This document shows, piece by piece, positions 24,221 to 36,535 of a stretch of DNA of 64,000 bases. Location of the stretch: assembly GCA_018697195.1 (NCBI GenBank), contig CM031857.1, positions 51,233,471 to 51,297,470 on the forward strand, read 5' to 3'. The notes below the pieces were generated by a model, which saw only the letters and a program-made list of their open reading frames with translations, made no database searches and had not been told where the DNA came from. Position 1 is the stretch's first letter, and every line of letters starts with the position of its first letter. Position numbers and translations under genes: made by a program. The stretch is from Certhia americana. Taxonomy: Eukaryota; Chordata; Aves; Passeriformes; Certhiidae.

Positions 24221-27200
24221 GTTCTTTGTGTTGCACAATAGGGAACTCTTTGGAATTGAATATAAGAATAGTAATTGGGGAAGGTAATGAGCAAAACATA
24301 GAATGAACAATGTTAGAGGGCAAAATCATTGTTAGGAATTTTATTTGCCGCTGTAGTGAAGGGATTAGGAGTGAAGTGTGTGTGAATTGTCCGTATTTTT
24401 CAATGTTGAAATGGTGCTTTAGTTTTTTTGGTTGCATTTTTAAGAAACTGAGGTCTTTAAATAATGTATGATTTCATCTACATTTAATTAATTGTTAGCA
24501 GTGGATGGCCAGTAGGTAGGAGGTGCTGAAATACCTTTGCCAGTCCATGAAGAAAGTTAAGCACTTCCTAAGTGCCTTCCTGTTTTAGGTCTCTTTTAGG
24601 CGTCTAGCTTTGTGTAATTTTCCTTGCAGGCCTGTTGTTCCAATCCTTTTAGGGTTTTATTTACCTTTATGGCTCATTTTAAGATACTGCCTTCTACAGG
24701 ATCTGGTCTGCAACACATACATACATTTTTCTTCTAAGTTCTCAGGAGTGGCTTTCAGCTGGAAGCAGCATAATAGAAGCTATATTGTTGTGTGCAAGTT
24801 ATCTCTTTGTTATAAATAAAAATTTGGGTTTGTACTTTAAAAAACATAATTTCTATATCCACAGGTAACCACAGTGTTGATCTTTATTATTGAATATTTA
24901 CATTTCTTTTTCTTGAGCCAGTTTTGGTGTTTTGAATGTGAAAAGAGGGGTGTTTTTTAATAAATCTAATTTGTTTAAATATAAGAAGTTAATGCCATCA
25001 ACTTCTGATCAGCCCTAATTAATGATCACTTCAAAATGCAGCTCAAAGTGTGGGCTCAAAATGTTATTTAAAATGTAGTGTCCTCTTTGAAAAATCTTCT
25101 TTTCTAAGGTGTACCTGCATCCTGTTTTTTTTAAATTCACTATTGTAAATTACTTGTTTTTTCAGCACCTTAGTTTGTTTAGCATTCTAATTATCTTTTC
25201 TTCAGCAAAAGCTAAAAGTTTGAGCTACTAACTACACTTGAAAGTAGCATTATTTCTCCAGCCCATCTTTTTCTCATCCCACAGACTAGTGTTTAATTGA
25301 AGAGATGATTGGAAAACAGAGTACATTAAGAAAATTCAACCTCCAGGTCCTACTATATTAAAGTTCAAGACAAGTTCTCTGCAACAGTGCATACGTATTG
25401 CAGAATAATAAAAGACTTTAAAAGCCCACAAAGTATTTTCCCATGATCAAGTTAAAAGTCTGTATGTGATTTTGTGACTTTCTATTTCTTTTAAAAAAAA
25501 AATCACCAAAGCTGCAGATGTTGATTGGAATTTTGGCTACACAAAAAGTCCTGCTGGAACCATTTTTCACAAGTACCTTTAGTGGGGCCTTTTTTTTTTT
25601 TTTTAAATTTCCTCATTGGCAATAGCCCTCTGTAACCTCTTTTCATCTCTCACTGTCACTGTTTTTACTCTCAGCTTGGTCCCAACACTCCCACTGCACC
25701 TGCAATGGTAGATAGTATGCTAGTACTTTATTGTCATGCAGAGTTCCAGCCAAATTACTGGAGCATTGAAGAAAAGACCCATTCTTATGAAGCCCTCTCA
25801 GGTCTCTCAAAAATACGTAGAAATAGCCAAGAGTTGGAGAAGACAAGCAACAATTTCTAAGAGGCAGTTAACTAATTTTTTTTTTTTTAGTACTGGAATC
25901 TGATTTGACTGTGTTTCGTTTGCTGTGTACAAATATAATTTTAAAATGTCATGACATAGTCTCCACTTGTGAATCATCTAAAGGTTAAGTGCTGCCTTGG
26001 AATCTGTAGTAATCCAGAGGCTTCAGGAGTGGAGTGACATAAATGTCATGGTTGCATGAGCAAGGGTGTGGGTGGGATTTGTGCTACCTTGGCTGCTTCT
26101 CTCTGCAGTGTATTACCTCTGATAGCTGCAGGTGACTTATCTTACAGAAACATTCACATCCCAGCACTCGAGATACAGAGGACAGAAATAGTTCGGTGCT
26201 TCTGGCCCAGCAAGCTCCTCAGGTACTGAGATAAGCAAAGAGATGGTGATGACTTCCTATTGCATAAGCAGCAGCAACAATAAAGAAAACCTTTTTCTCA
26301 CAAAAGTGTGAATCCAGTAAGACGAAAACCTTTCAAATTACAAGTAAAATCTGCATATTTATCCATGCTCCAGGTCATGTTCATCATCCTTCCTTTCTGC
26401 TCTGTGTGTCTCCTAACAGCATCAGCTACTGTTTCATCAGCTCCTGCTATCACTCATTCCTGATCCCTCCTGAGGAGAGGACCACCCAACAGCCATCCTC
26501 TGCCTTCATTTCCCTGTAACATGGTGTGGTAACTCCACCAGAAAGCAAAGTATGGATTGTTTCAACCAGCCTGTAAAGACTGTCTTAGATAACGAAAAAG
26601 CACATCAGGAAAGTGTAAAAATCTTTATGAAGTTCTGCTGTGTATGTAAAATGAGGAGAACAGGAATGTGAGAATAGAGCCCTGAAGGAAAAGCAGAGCT
26701 ATAACTGATTGTACTCTATTTGCAAAAGCATTTTACTCACTGTGAGTGCAGAAAATGCAAAAGGCTTTCCTTCTGAATATATTTAGAGAAATTACATTGT
26801 GATGATAATGATGAAAATCTAAACAAAGATAAATACAGATGTTTTATATCAGCTTCTATTTCAGTGGTAATACTAGCTTGGCTATTACTGGAATTTTAAG
26901 CTGAAAACTGAAAGGACACTGATTTTTCAGCATAGCATGTTTTAGCAGATATCCAGCACTAGAAATAGAAAGGAAAATCTGTAAAAACATATTTTCAGGA
27001 TCTAGTTGCACCAATTAGGAACATTATCTAGTGTAACTATGATTTTACAGGTGAGATTTACTGCTTCTATCTACTCACTTCCAACATTAATGCTGACAGG
27101 CTGCATAAGCAGGTGTCTGTCAGTTCTCTGACTAGTTTATTTTTCATGGAAAGTTTCTTCCTAAGTTTTGTTTTAAGATGAGCTGACACTAAAAGAAGAA

Positions 27201-27489
27201 AATCAAGTTTCAGAAGTTATTTTAAAGAAAGACTTCAAAACAAAACTACTCAACTAAATCTTACATTTTGAGTGAGGTCATTGTGTGAAATCTTGTTTTA
27301 TTCATAACAAGTCAAGAAAAATAATTAGGATTTCATCATCTTACTTTTATCATTTGACTTTAAAAAGTACTGAGGTTCTACATGCTGCATGTTTTAAGTA
27401 CTAAAGCAACTCATTCATTTTTAGCTTTTGCAATCCTGAATGCAAAAATGCATTGAGGAAGCTTTTAGAAAGAAGAAAACTTTAAAAAG
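24221..27489. other. unannotated DNA between two solo LTRs
   Basis: The DNA between the two minus-strand LTRs was examined as the possible interior of a provirus. No gag, protease or reverse transcriptase motif is visible, and no primer-binding site adjoins the 29306 LTR. A run of about 15 T lies at 25590-25604. Open frames are 91 codons or shorter. Confidence 0.5.
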
Positions 27490-27830
27490 AAATTAAGCTT
27501 GACATGCCCATCTTCTATTTCCGCTCTTGTAAAGTGTTGGCAGCAAGGCTATGGCAGCAGGTGGGGAAAACACACGTGCAAGGAATGGCCAGGGGCTGCC
27601 ACTTGATGGATTTGGCCAAGAGCAGATGTCTCCTAAAAAGACCCTCTTCAAGACACAGCTGAACCTGTCAGCTGAGCTGGTGGTGTCTCTGGAAAACTCT
27701 ATTTTAGCAAGGGCAAAATGCCAAACAGCACTTAACAATATTCTGTTTCCTTTTATCTCATGGATTGTCCTACCTGGCAGACTGATATTGCAATATTTGG
27801 TGCTGATATTGCAATGCAAATCTTTTTAAA
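27490..27830. other. GC-richer island of unknown origin
   Basis: This 340-bp stretch is noticeably richer in G and C than its flanks and holds overlapping open frames on both strands (plus 27551-27829, 92 codons; minus 27493-27819, 108 codons). It ends in a direct repeat CTGATATTGCAAT at 27782-27794 and 27803-27815. It may be an old retroelement fragment, but I cannot match it to a family. Confidence 0.35.
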
Positions 27831-29305
27831 AGTCCACAAAACATTAAAAAAAAATTACATTACATCTTAGGAGTGCTTTGGGAAATAGTAGTATGAACTG
27901 GGGACACAGATGTCTTCCTTGCAATCTTCCTTCAGAGACAGCAACAGCTCCTTATTTAAACACTGTATTCATGGGTGTAGGGGAAGGTCAGACTAAAACA
28001 CACCGTTTTTACAGAGGCTGCCACTGTCCCATAGATGAAAAAAATCTCTGAGGTAAACTGAGGCATGAAAAGTGAAAACTTGTTCCCTTTGGCCTCTGTG
28101 ACTACATGTCTCTTGGAGAATGTGATGTCATTGGGGTCTGTACTCCTGCTCCAGTGCATTTTGGTGGGATCCTATGCTGCACATCTGGATGTGAGTGTGT
28201 GTGTCTCTCCCTGTGTCACCAAGTGGGGACAGCAGCAGTGTTTTTTTCCACAGGACACCATACATTTCATGGGTTTCATTTGTATCACATTTATGAGTGG
28301 TGCTGTGAGACACAGATCCAAAGAAGCCCAGACTTATAAAAAATTGTTATGCAGAGATGAGCTTTTCTGCCTATGTGACCACTCATTCCGGGCTTGCACA
28401 ACTCTTCCACAGTGGGACACCAGCAGAAACTACCTTCTTTTGCTAGCCTGTTACTACAAGACTGATACTCTTGGGAACATTTTCTGTCATTCTTGGTTGA
28501 AATATATTTCTCATTACTTTAAATTTAGATAGCCTTTGATTATAAAGGATCTGGTTTTTCAAATAAAGAATGTGAAACTTAGAATCACAGAATCCACTTC
28601 ACAGAGAATAACGGCTAGCTTTATAGCCACTGGAACTAACAGAGCTGGAGCTCTGGAAGGTTTGTAACTTAGAGTTAAAATACCTCATATCCACTAAGGT
28701 GTGAACTAGATCAAAGCCTTCCAGGCAGCTGGAGTCGTCATAACTTTTCTATTTCAAGAATAACATTGGGGTTTTCACCCCACTGCTCTTAGAGTCCCAC
28801 AGATAATATGTAAGAGGAAAATAAACTCTTCCTTCTGGTTCTGAGTTGTTCAAATTGAAGGTTTTTTTATTTTTTTCATAACTTAATGTCACTTGCCAAT
28901 CTTCCATCACCTGCCTCCTTCTCCAAACTGGATGATAAAAAGGCAGAATTCTCACATTGTGACAGGCATGGGTTTTGATTCTCTTCTGTCAGCCAAGATT
29001 CTCATATCAAGAAAATAATTTTTCATTGCTGAAACTGAGAACACTTCAAAAATATGTATGATGCAAGAAGTTTATGAAAAGATGCTGGACAAATTCCTGA
29101 AATTATATGTAAGTATTTAAAAGAATTTCATAAAGGTATTAATAAAATTACTGTGTGTGCTAGATATTCCTCAGTATAGTGCGAAAGCTTCCAGTAGGAT
29201 ATTTTTTGACTTTGTGTTCATTCCCGTGCTTAGAAAATGAGGTTAAAAGGGAGGGCTTAAGTCAGCTGAAATGAAGAGTGAACCTGTCTGTAATAGCAGA
29301 GACAC
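27831..29305. other. unannotated DNA with a long chance frame
   Basis: A 155-codon plus-strand frame (28065-28532) overlaps frames of 77 codons (plus) and 61 codons (minus). Its peptide shows no domain, signal sequence with a plausible mature protein, or splice context. I treat it as chance. Confidence 0.45.
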
Positions 29306-30223
29306 TGTCACAGAGCATGTGGCAAGGTTTTGTTAGCTGGGGCATTGCAGGGGTGGCCCCCTGTGGGAATAGACCAGGGCTCCTGTTGGTCACAGCCCGT
29401 TCCAGCCCACTCCATCTGACCCACCAAAGGACATGTCTGAGCCTGACAGTGAGGCTGGTGGCACTGCTGCAAAATCATATTCAAGATGGGGTAAAGCGCC
29501 TGCACAACAGCTGTGAGAGAGGAGTGAGAAAAATATGAGTGAAAGAACCCTGCAGATGCCAAGGTCAGAGAAGGTGAAGGAGGAGGTGCTCCAGGCACCA
29601 GAGCAGGGATTATCCCACAGCCTTTGGAGGAAGTAATCTCCACACTCCTCTCCATGGAGGAACCCATGCTGTAGCAGGTGGATATGCCCTGAAAAATGGT
29701 GCATCACATGCATGAATATAGAGAGGAAACAGGTTTTCTGTCATGATCTGTGGCCAATGGAGAACCCACACTAGAACAATATGTGAAGGACTGTCACCAG
29801 TGGGAAGGACTTCACACTGCAGGAGGGGAAAAATATGAGAAGAAAAATATAGCAGAGGGGAGATGCTGGGACCACAACTCCCCTTCCTTGTCTCACAATG
29901 CCAGTCTTATTAGTGCATGGAGGAGTTAAGGAACAAAGGAGTGAATTTGAGCCTGGGAAAAAGCAGGGCTTAGATGGAAGATTTTGAGTTTTGTATTTGT
30001 TTTTCACTATCCTACACTGTTTTCAATTGGCAATAAATTAAATTAATCTTCTTCAAGTTGAGTCTGTTTTTCCCATGATGGTAATCATTAAGTGATCTCT
30101 CTGTCTTTATCTCAACCCACAAGATTTTTTATTTCATTTTCTTCCTTCCATCTTGTTGAGAAGGGAGAGGAATATAGTAACTAGATGGGTGTCTGGCAGC
30201 AAGTCAAGGCCAAGTCCAGTACA
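29306..30223 (-). mobile_element. avian ERVL-like solo LTR, more decayed
   Basis: Read on the minus strand, this begins TGTACTGGACTTGGCCTTGAC at about 30223. It shares the blocks AAACAGACTCAACTTGAAGA and CAATTGAAAACAGTGTAGGATAG with the 24220 copy. It ends with the conserved GCCACCCCTGCAATGCCCC, then AAAACCTTGCCACATGCTC and TGACA at 29306. Its length is about 918 bp. The 5' terminus has drifted (TGTAC in place of TGTGG), which suggests an older insertion than the 23259-24220 copy. No internal retroviral sequence adjoins it. Frames on the minus strand (29308-29667 and 29390-29713) lie inside the LTR and are not genes. Confidence 0.8.
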
Positions 30224-31357
30224 CAAAGATAATCATGAGTTAGTGAAATAAATAAGTTTTGATCACATCCTCCTCTGCAAGAAACATTGCCATAATTTGG
30301 TTGTCATTATCTCACTGTTCAGACCTGTGCATCTACAGACACAGAGTGCAGCATACTTAGGAAATGCTGAGTGTTTCCAAAAAGAGAGGAAGTTTCCCAG
30401 CCCTGTGATCCCTTGAAAATAGGTGTCTATACAGTGATCTCTGTCAAGGATGTTCAGATTGCTACTTACGGTCAACTTATAGTGGTACAGAAAATAGGGT
30501 AGCTGCATAGTCATTATATCTGAATTGGTGGTTATATGCCAGTGGGAGGGAAGTCAAATCCTCCAAGTATAACCAGCTGGGTGCAGTTTTGAAATGTGTT
30601 CTCAAACAGAAGTGCTGACATAAGGCAAATTTCACAAGTAGAACTAACTGTAGGACTAACTCTCACTCAGGGTGGATGAAATCTCAAAGCAAAAAATTTA
30701 AAGAAATTGATATAAATGGAGATAAAAGTCAAGACAATATATTGTCTTTTATTCTGTACCTCTTATTATTATTGTCCCTGAAGAGATGTGAGAAACCTTA
30801 TATCTTACATGTGCAAACACTGATACACTTTCAGGCATCTTGACAGGAAGATATGTCTGCACTTTTCTAAACATAACCAAAGCTGGTATTCTTAGCTTTT
30901 TCTTTCTTATCACCTAATTCCCAGTTTGGTTTTTTTGTTTTTTCTACCGTCTGCTCTGACTGCTGCAATCCTTACAATTTCAGCACAAAAGTCATACACC
31001 CCTCTGCTTCATAAGAGTGAATAAAAGTTTGTCAACAGCCCATAAAAATGAAATAAAAATGAATCAAAATGTTAAACTAGTATTTCCACGAATTTTGTAA
31101 ACATTTAAGTGTTTCCAAATGCAAAAGTATTTGAGAATGAAAAAAATCTGACTGAAATATGCCTCACTTAGGTTTTCTGTTGGTTTGCAGTGAAAATGAG
31201 TCTTTGAAGGAGAAAGGATAGAATTATCTTTATTCAAGCTTCTGCAAGTTTCCCCAGGTCTTTCTCTGCAAAGTTGCTTCTCTTCAGATGGACCCCAGTC
31301 TGCTTCATTGCATGGAATTATTATGAAAGCTACTTGAGTAACAAAGCTCTTTCCATT
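30224..31357. other. unannotated DNA
   Basis: No gene, LTR or CR1 signature was seen, and open frames are short (83 codons at most). Confidence 0.5.
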
Positions 31358-31548
31358 ACTTTTTTATTGTGAGGTTGATCAAATGCTGGTACAGCTTACC
31401 CAGAGACGTTTTGGAGTCTCCCCCTTGGAGATATTTAGAAACCATCTAGACATGGTCCTATGCCAAGTAGTCCTGTTCAAGCAGGTGGATTGGACCAGAT
31501 GACTTTCAGAGTCTCCTTCTAACCTCATCCATTCTGAGATTCTGTGAA
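31358..31548 (+). mobile_element. CR1 retrotransposon, 3'-end fragment
   Basis: About 190 bp that matches the end of CR1. It includes TATTGTGAGG near the start, CTGGTACAGCTTACCCAGAG, GGAGTCTCCCCCTTGGAGATA, GGTGGATTGGACCAGATGA and the terminal CCATTCTGAGATTCTGTGAA. The terminal ATTCTGTGA-type octamer repeat marks the 3' end used by CR1 for target-primed reverse transcription. Strong 5' truncation is usual for this family. Confidence 0.88.
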
Positions 31549-32948
31549 CTGCTGAGGTTTGATCTGCTGGATAGGCACTATTTCTGTATTTGTGGTACGT
31601 GATTACTGAAAAAAGGGTAAGTAACCTCATATTTGGGTGGCAAGATTATTCTTTCTTAAGAGGGGGATCCTTGATCACTGGGCTCTGAGATATGTGCTCC
31701 TCCCTGTAGCTTTGACTCTGCTAATGTGTGTTTCATCTACATTTTCAGGACATTTTTCAAGATGAGTAAACTGATTTTTATATGAAGGTATCTTCACCTT
31801 TACCAGTGCTTCAATGTGAATACTCTTTAGGTCCCTGAAACTTCAAATATCAAATGAATTAAAAATCATGTGAAAAAAATCATCATGAGCTAGTCATACA
31901 TTTTTCTCATTTTTGTTTTCATTTCAACCACAGTAAGATTTTTTTCTTTCCCAGTCAGAACTGTAGTTTGGCTTTGTCAGAGAAAAACACTTCCCTATTG
32001 CCATTACAGGATCTGTTTTTACTGCTTCCAGATCATGTTCTAACAGAAACTTTGCAAAAGTAATCATAATTTTAGATAACTGATCACTATTTTAGATAGT
32101 CTTTTACCAAGGTTTTACTTTTTACCACCTGTTTTAATATTCTCAAGTTGTAATTTTGCTTTTCTCTACAGCTGGTGAAGCAACACATCCTAGTTTTATA
32201 GTGGAAATGAAATTTTATTTTGGATGCGTGCATGAAAACTAAAAATCAGTTTTTGTAGATGAGTAGAATAGCCATTTCTGTTAATTCATAAAACCAAGTA
32301 ATTTTGGGATAAACCATTAAAGAAACACAGGAAAATTTATCCATGTGTTAGAAATCATTGTACCATAGCAAAATGGGCACTTAATTTTCATTGTTTATAA
32401 ATTCCAGCCAGATTCCAAACCTGTGAATTCACAGCTGTGGGAAACTGGATTTTTGGGGCCTCTCAGGCTTCCAGGGGTTAGAAAGAGTGGCAGTGCTATG
32501 ATTTCACAGTGCTGACTAATTAGAAATCAATGACTAACTGAATAAAAGTCTCCCCCATCAGACTCAGGGTGAGTCAGTGAGTGGTTTTTGAAGGCAGTGA
32601 TGAAAACAACTTTCCCAGGAGTCTTCCTGGCCTTTGTGGTAGGTTTGTGGCCCCTAAACCTAGCTGACAAGTGCTTGCTATGCTGTCATTTTTCCACAGG
32701 CTTGCTCTGAGTACACTGGTCATACATGATACCTTTCTCTGGAGAGTATCCTAGCAGACAAGAGTGGGATTTAACACTTAAGTCAGTAGGGAAAGGTTTG
32801 AAATAGTGGAAAACAACAACAATAAATATTTAAGCAGAGCTGTGTATCTTTTTCATTACACTTTGCTTTATTCAAGTATTTAACCTTTGGTCATTCTGAT
32901 GAGTCTTATTTGGTCCCTGTATCCATCATACTGTCAGACAGGGAACAC
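31549..32948. other. unannotated AT-rich DNA
   Basis: No gene or repeat was recognised. Confidence 0.5.
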
Positions 32949-32976
32949 CACTAGGAACACAATGCTGTTCCTAGTG
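32949..32976. repeat. perfect 10-bp inverted repeat with 8-base loop
   Basis: CACTAGGAAC at 32949-32958 is the exact reverse complement of GTTCCTAGTG at 32967-32976, with the loop ACAATGCT between. No larger element was recognised around it. Confidence 0.7.
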
Positions 32977-34109
32977 CCATGCCAAATCTCAGTATTTCCT
33001 GTCTTTATATTATGTTAGTCACGTGCTTTGTTATTTAGTATTGCACATCTAATATGGACTGGTAGTTACATTTAAAGAGAAGTAGGAATGGAAATAGAGG
33101 GGAAAACCACAAGTATTTCAGCTCTTATCTGGAACTGCATTTAGCCCTTCTTCTCCTAAAGGTAACATCTCCCTGTGATGTAATGTGAGTCAGGATTCTC
33201 TGTCTACAAATGTTCAGAGAACCTAGGCCTTGCTTTTGACAAAACTTGTTTTTCTTTCTTCTTGGAAAGTTAGGATTCACTTTTGTGACAGGTTTTTGCT
33301 GTATTGTTACAGTTCCTGCTGATGCCTTATCATGAGAACTTTATAGTTTAGGGTGGTATAACAGAAAATTGAGTGAGATCCTGCCCTGAGGTTAGTTCAT
33401 GTGTGCAGATCATGGAACTGTGAGTTTTTTTCTGGGCAGGCAGAGAGATGCTGAACATGTGGATGAACTTAATTATTTTCATTATGATGTGGTCAGTATT
33501 TTTGTATCTGGAAATGTCCTAAAGAATAACAACATTCTACTATTGCAACCTTAGCTATATTTTTAATATGGTAAAAGTTTCAGTTCATTTCCTGCTGCTG
33601 CTTTCTATTTTGCTCTCAATATAATCTCTAAGCTCATAAAACTCTCTATATGAGTCATTAATTTATGCATATGCTTTTTATTTGGACAGACCCACAAGAT
33701 GTGGAGCATAGTGTCTTGTGCACCTGCCAGCATTTTTACTGAAGGTCCCAAAGACTGAGGCAGAGTGGGGGCTACAGCAGTGTATACACCCAGAGCTCAT
33801 ATATTGCAAATAATGTACAGGAATGGCTTAAGAATATGAGTACCTATTATACTCGATGTGTGTACTGAGCACACAGGATTGACTTATAAAATGTTGTCTA
33901 TGTCACACAGGAAATTGCTTCTTGCCTTTCATGTTCAATTTATTTCTGATAAATAATTCATTTGAGCAATTAGTTTTGAATTTTTACTCTCTTGGTATGA
34001 GAACATTGACTGAGTTACAAGGTGAACAATTTCTGTGGAGCATAAACTGAAATGAGTAAGAGAAATACCAGTATAGTAAAATATCTGAATGCTATGAAGG
34101 ACTGGAAGG
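32977..34109. other. unannotated AT-rich DNA
   Basis: No gene or repeat was recognised, and no open frame of note. Confidence 0.5.
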
Positions 34110-34730
34110 ATTGCTGTCTCAAAACATTTCAGGGGGGTGTGTGGGCAAAAGGGGCAGGTTGGGCCTTGCCTTGGATGTATCCCAGCCCTGCCATGGCCAC
34201 CAGGCCCTTGGACACTGGAGGCAATGCTCTACACCTCTGGAATCCCATTCTAGCCCCAGAATGGCCAGATGGCTGGAAGTCCTACCTGGGAAGGTCCCAG
34301 GAAAGCCAGAAGGTATTTAACCCACGACATGTGGTGAGCACATGTCTTAACCATACTCCTCTCTAAATTTCTATCAGCTGAACACTGCTGGAACCAGACT
34401 TGTTCTTTTCTATATCTTTTCTGTCTTTCTCTCCTTCTAATTCCTGCTTTTCAGAGTTTTGACTGACTTGATATTGGATGGCCTTGGAGTCTATTAATTT
34501 GAATAGGCCAAGTGAATGCTTGAGAAATGCTTTATGTGTTTTAATTTTTTGCCAAAGTTGTCTGATTTTCCAGTGTCCAGTAAAGCTTTTTGTTGTTTTG
34601 ACCACTTCAGAATATCTTGTTGGTAATTCTCCCTTGCATCTCAGAGGACGTGAACAACCCCAAGCCCTTTTTAGGAGTCTCATTGAGCAAGTTTTCTGGG
34701 GCCTTACAAATGCACCCACGCATATCAGAT
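34110..34730 (+). mobile_element. possible LTR of a second ERV family
   Basis: The segment has the layout of an LTR. A GC-rich block that stands out from its surroundings (about 34130-34310) is followed by a TATA-like GGTATTTAA at 34312-34320. An AGTAAA polyadenylation-signal variant lies at 34579-34584 with a GT-rich tract just after it. The downstream portion (TATCTTGTTGGTAATTCTCC, then CATCTCAGAGG) reminds me of bird ERV LTR ends. Termini, target-site duplication and primer-binding site could not be fixed, so the call is tentative. Open frames here (plus 34052-34366, minus 34363-34719) show no retroviral protein motif. Confidence 0.4.
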
Positions 34731-36500
34731 GAGAAGCCCATGAAGGTCAAACAATGAACAGATAAGTGTCAGTCCTTGTGGGAGTCTAGAAATGTCATCA
34801 GATTAGTTATGTGATTTTGCATATATAAGCTCAGCTCAAAATAGATGCCTTTGAAATATCGCTGGGACTCTTGAGAATTATTCTAACATCCTTACAGCAT
34901 GTGGTTTTTAACAATACATATAATTTTCCTTGTTCTTAGGAAGTTTTTGTATATTTGCTAGGCAGATGTGCAAAAACCTTTTAAAGAGTCATCTTATGCA
35001 TTACCAAACAGATCAGATTTCTTTATGTCTCCTTTATATGTATCTCTTCAGAATACCTGAGCATAAGAGTGAGGGAATTGGCTATGGCAGTTACAGGAGT
35101 TACTTGGTTATTTGCTTTGTGCATAAATGATTTCAGGCACAGACAGGCAGCAGTGCTAACAGAATACAGGAGATTAGTCTCAATGCTATGATTTTGCAAA
35201 ATCAGTCTCAGTCACTAAATGCTTAGGACCTTCTTGATATCAAACTAAATGAAAAACAGCTATTCTGGTTTCTCCATGGCCACTTCACCCATGTGGATCT
35301 CAGCCCTCCAAGTGCACACCTGTACTTAGGAGCTCTGCACAGAGGTCTACAGGCATGATCAGGCGTTTCCTTAGCAACAGGAGCCATGTGTAGGTTATCC
35401 AAACTGATTTTTCCTGCACCAGGTTTCCTTGGCAGCAAGGGTAATGCTCAGAAAGGAAAAAAAAGGGACAGACCAATTCCAATATATGAGTGAATTTCAA
35501 CACTATGCCTGTGCAGACCAGGCAGCAAAAAGAAATGCTATGCTTATTGAAATAATATTTTTTTCTAAACATCTGTATGGACCTGAGCTTTTCTCTGCTG
35601 ACTGACAGAGAAGGTGCAGGGTTGGCAGGGTAAATCTGGCCCAGAAGAGTGTCACACTGTCACAGCTGTGCATGCACCATAGTGTGGTCCCAAGAGGTTT
35701 GCACACCTGCAAATGCAGCATCTTGCCCTGCAGGTCCAGTGGACACGGTGGCCTTGGGGAAGCAGCTCACATGAGTTGTGTACTGCCTGTAAGCTGAGGA
35801 GGAGTCCAGCAATTTATGAAGGGTAGTGCTTAAATCAGTGAAGTTTCTCTGAGGAGCAGAGGTTGACCTTCACTACCAACAAACCATTTAGTCACAAACC
35901 AACCTGTGTTCACCACTGCTTGTGAGATTAGGCAGGAAACAGTACAGGGCTGCTGTTGCTGGCACTGGCTATTAACTCACCCACAGTGCAGGCTGCTGGG
36001 GTATATCTATCCATCACATAAATGAAAAGGTACATCCAGCTCCTTGACAAGGCAGATTACCCCCTGGATTGTTGTATGTTACAGAGAATCAGGAATGAAT
36101 GTACCAAGACAACTAGCCTAAAACATGTGGATAATTAGCCAGAAAACTCCATCTGAATTGTAAACTGTTTCAGAGGTATTTGAATTTAATTAAACTCTAA
36201 AATACACACATTGCTTCATCTATCATTATCAGATAATGGTATTTTATAATTTATTTTTCAAGTAAATTTAAAAAAGAAAGTGTATCCTCTGTATTATTTG
36301 TGAATTTGTATTTGACTTAGAGCAGCATTACTGTCTGAAATGTCAAGTAATAAGACACCCTAGAAAAAAAGAATAATGGAAGAAAGCTTGATGATTAAGG
36401 ATACACAGAAGTTTTCTGGAACCAGTTTCTTGCATTTTTATAGAAGCTTAATGACTTAAGGGGCAGATTTTCATTTTTATAAATGGCTTAGATATATAAT
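34731..36500. other. unannotated DNA, GC-richer at 35220-35760
   Basis: The part at 35220-35760 is somewhat richer in G and C and supports several overlapping minus-strand frames (71-90 codons), none with a recognisable domain. It may be a decayed repeat. The rest is AT-rich and blank. Confidence 0.45.
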
Positions 36501-36535
36501 GTGTATGTGTGTGTGTATATATATATATATATATA
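36501..36535. repeat. (TG)n(TA)n microsatellite
   Basis: GTGTATGTGTGTGTGTATAT followed by alternating AT to 36535: a compound dinucleotide repeat. Confidence 0.93.

Noticed and set aside
28065..28532. 155-codon plus-strand open frame outside recognised repeats
   Set aside because: No domain, no believable splice context, overlapped by other frames on both strands. Length is within what chance allows in 64 kb.
28579..28610. AGAATCACAGAATCC resembling a minus-strand CR1 terminus
   Set aside because: The following sequence does not match CR1.
24221..29305. Interior of an ERV provirus between two same-strand LTRs
   Set aside because: No gag/pol motif and no primer-binding site; LTRs too different from each other.
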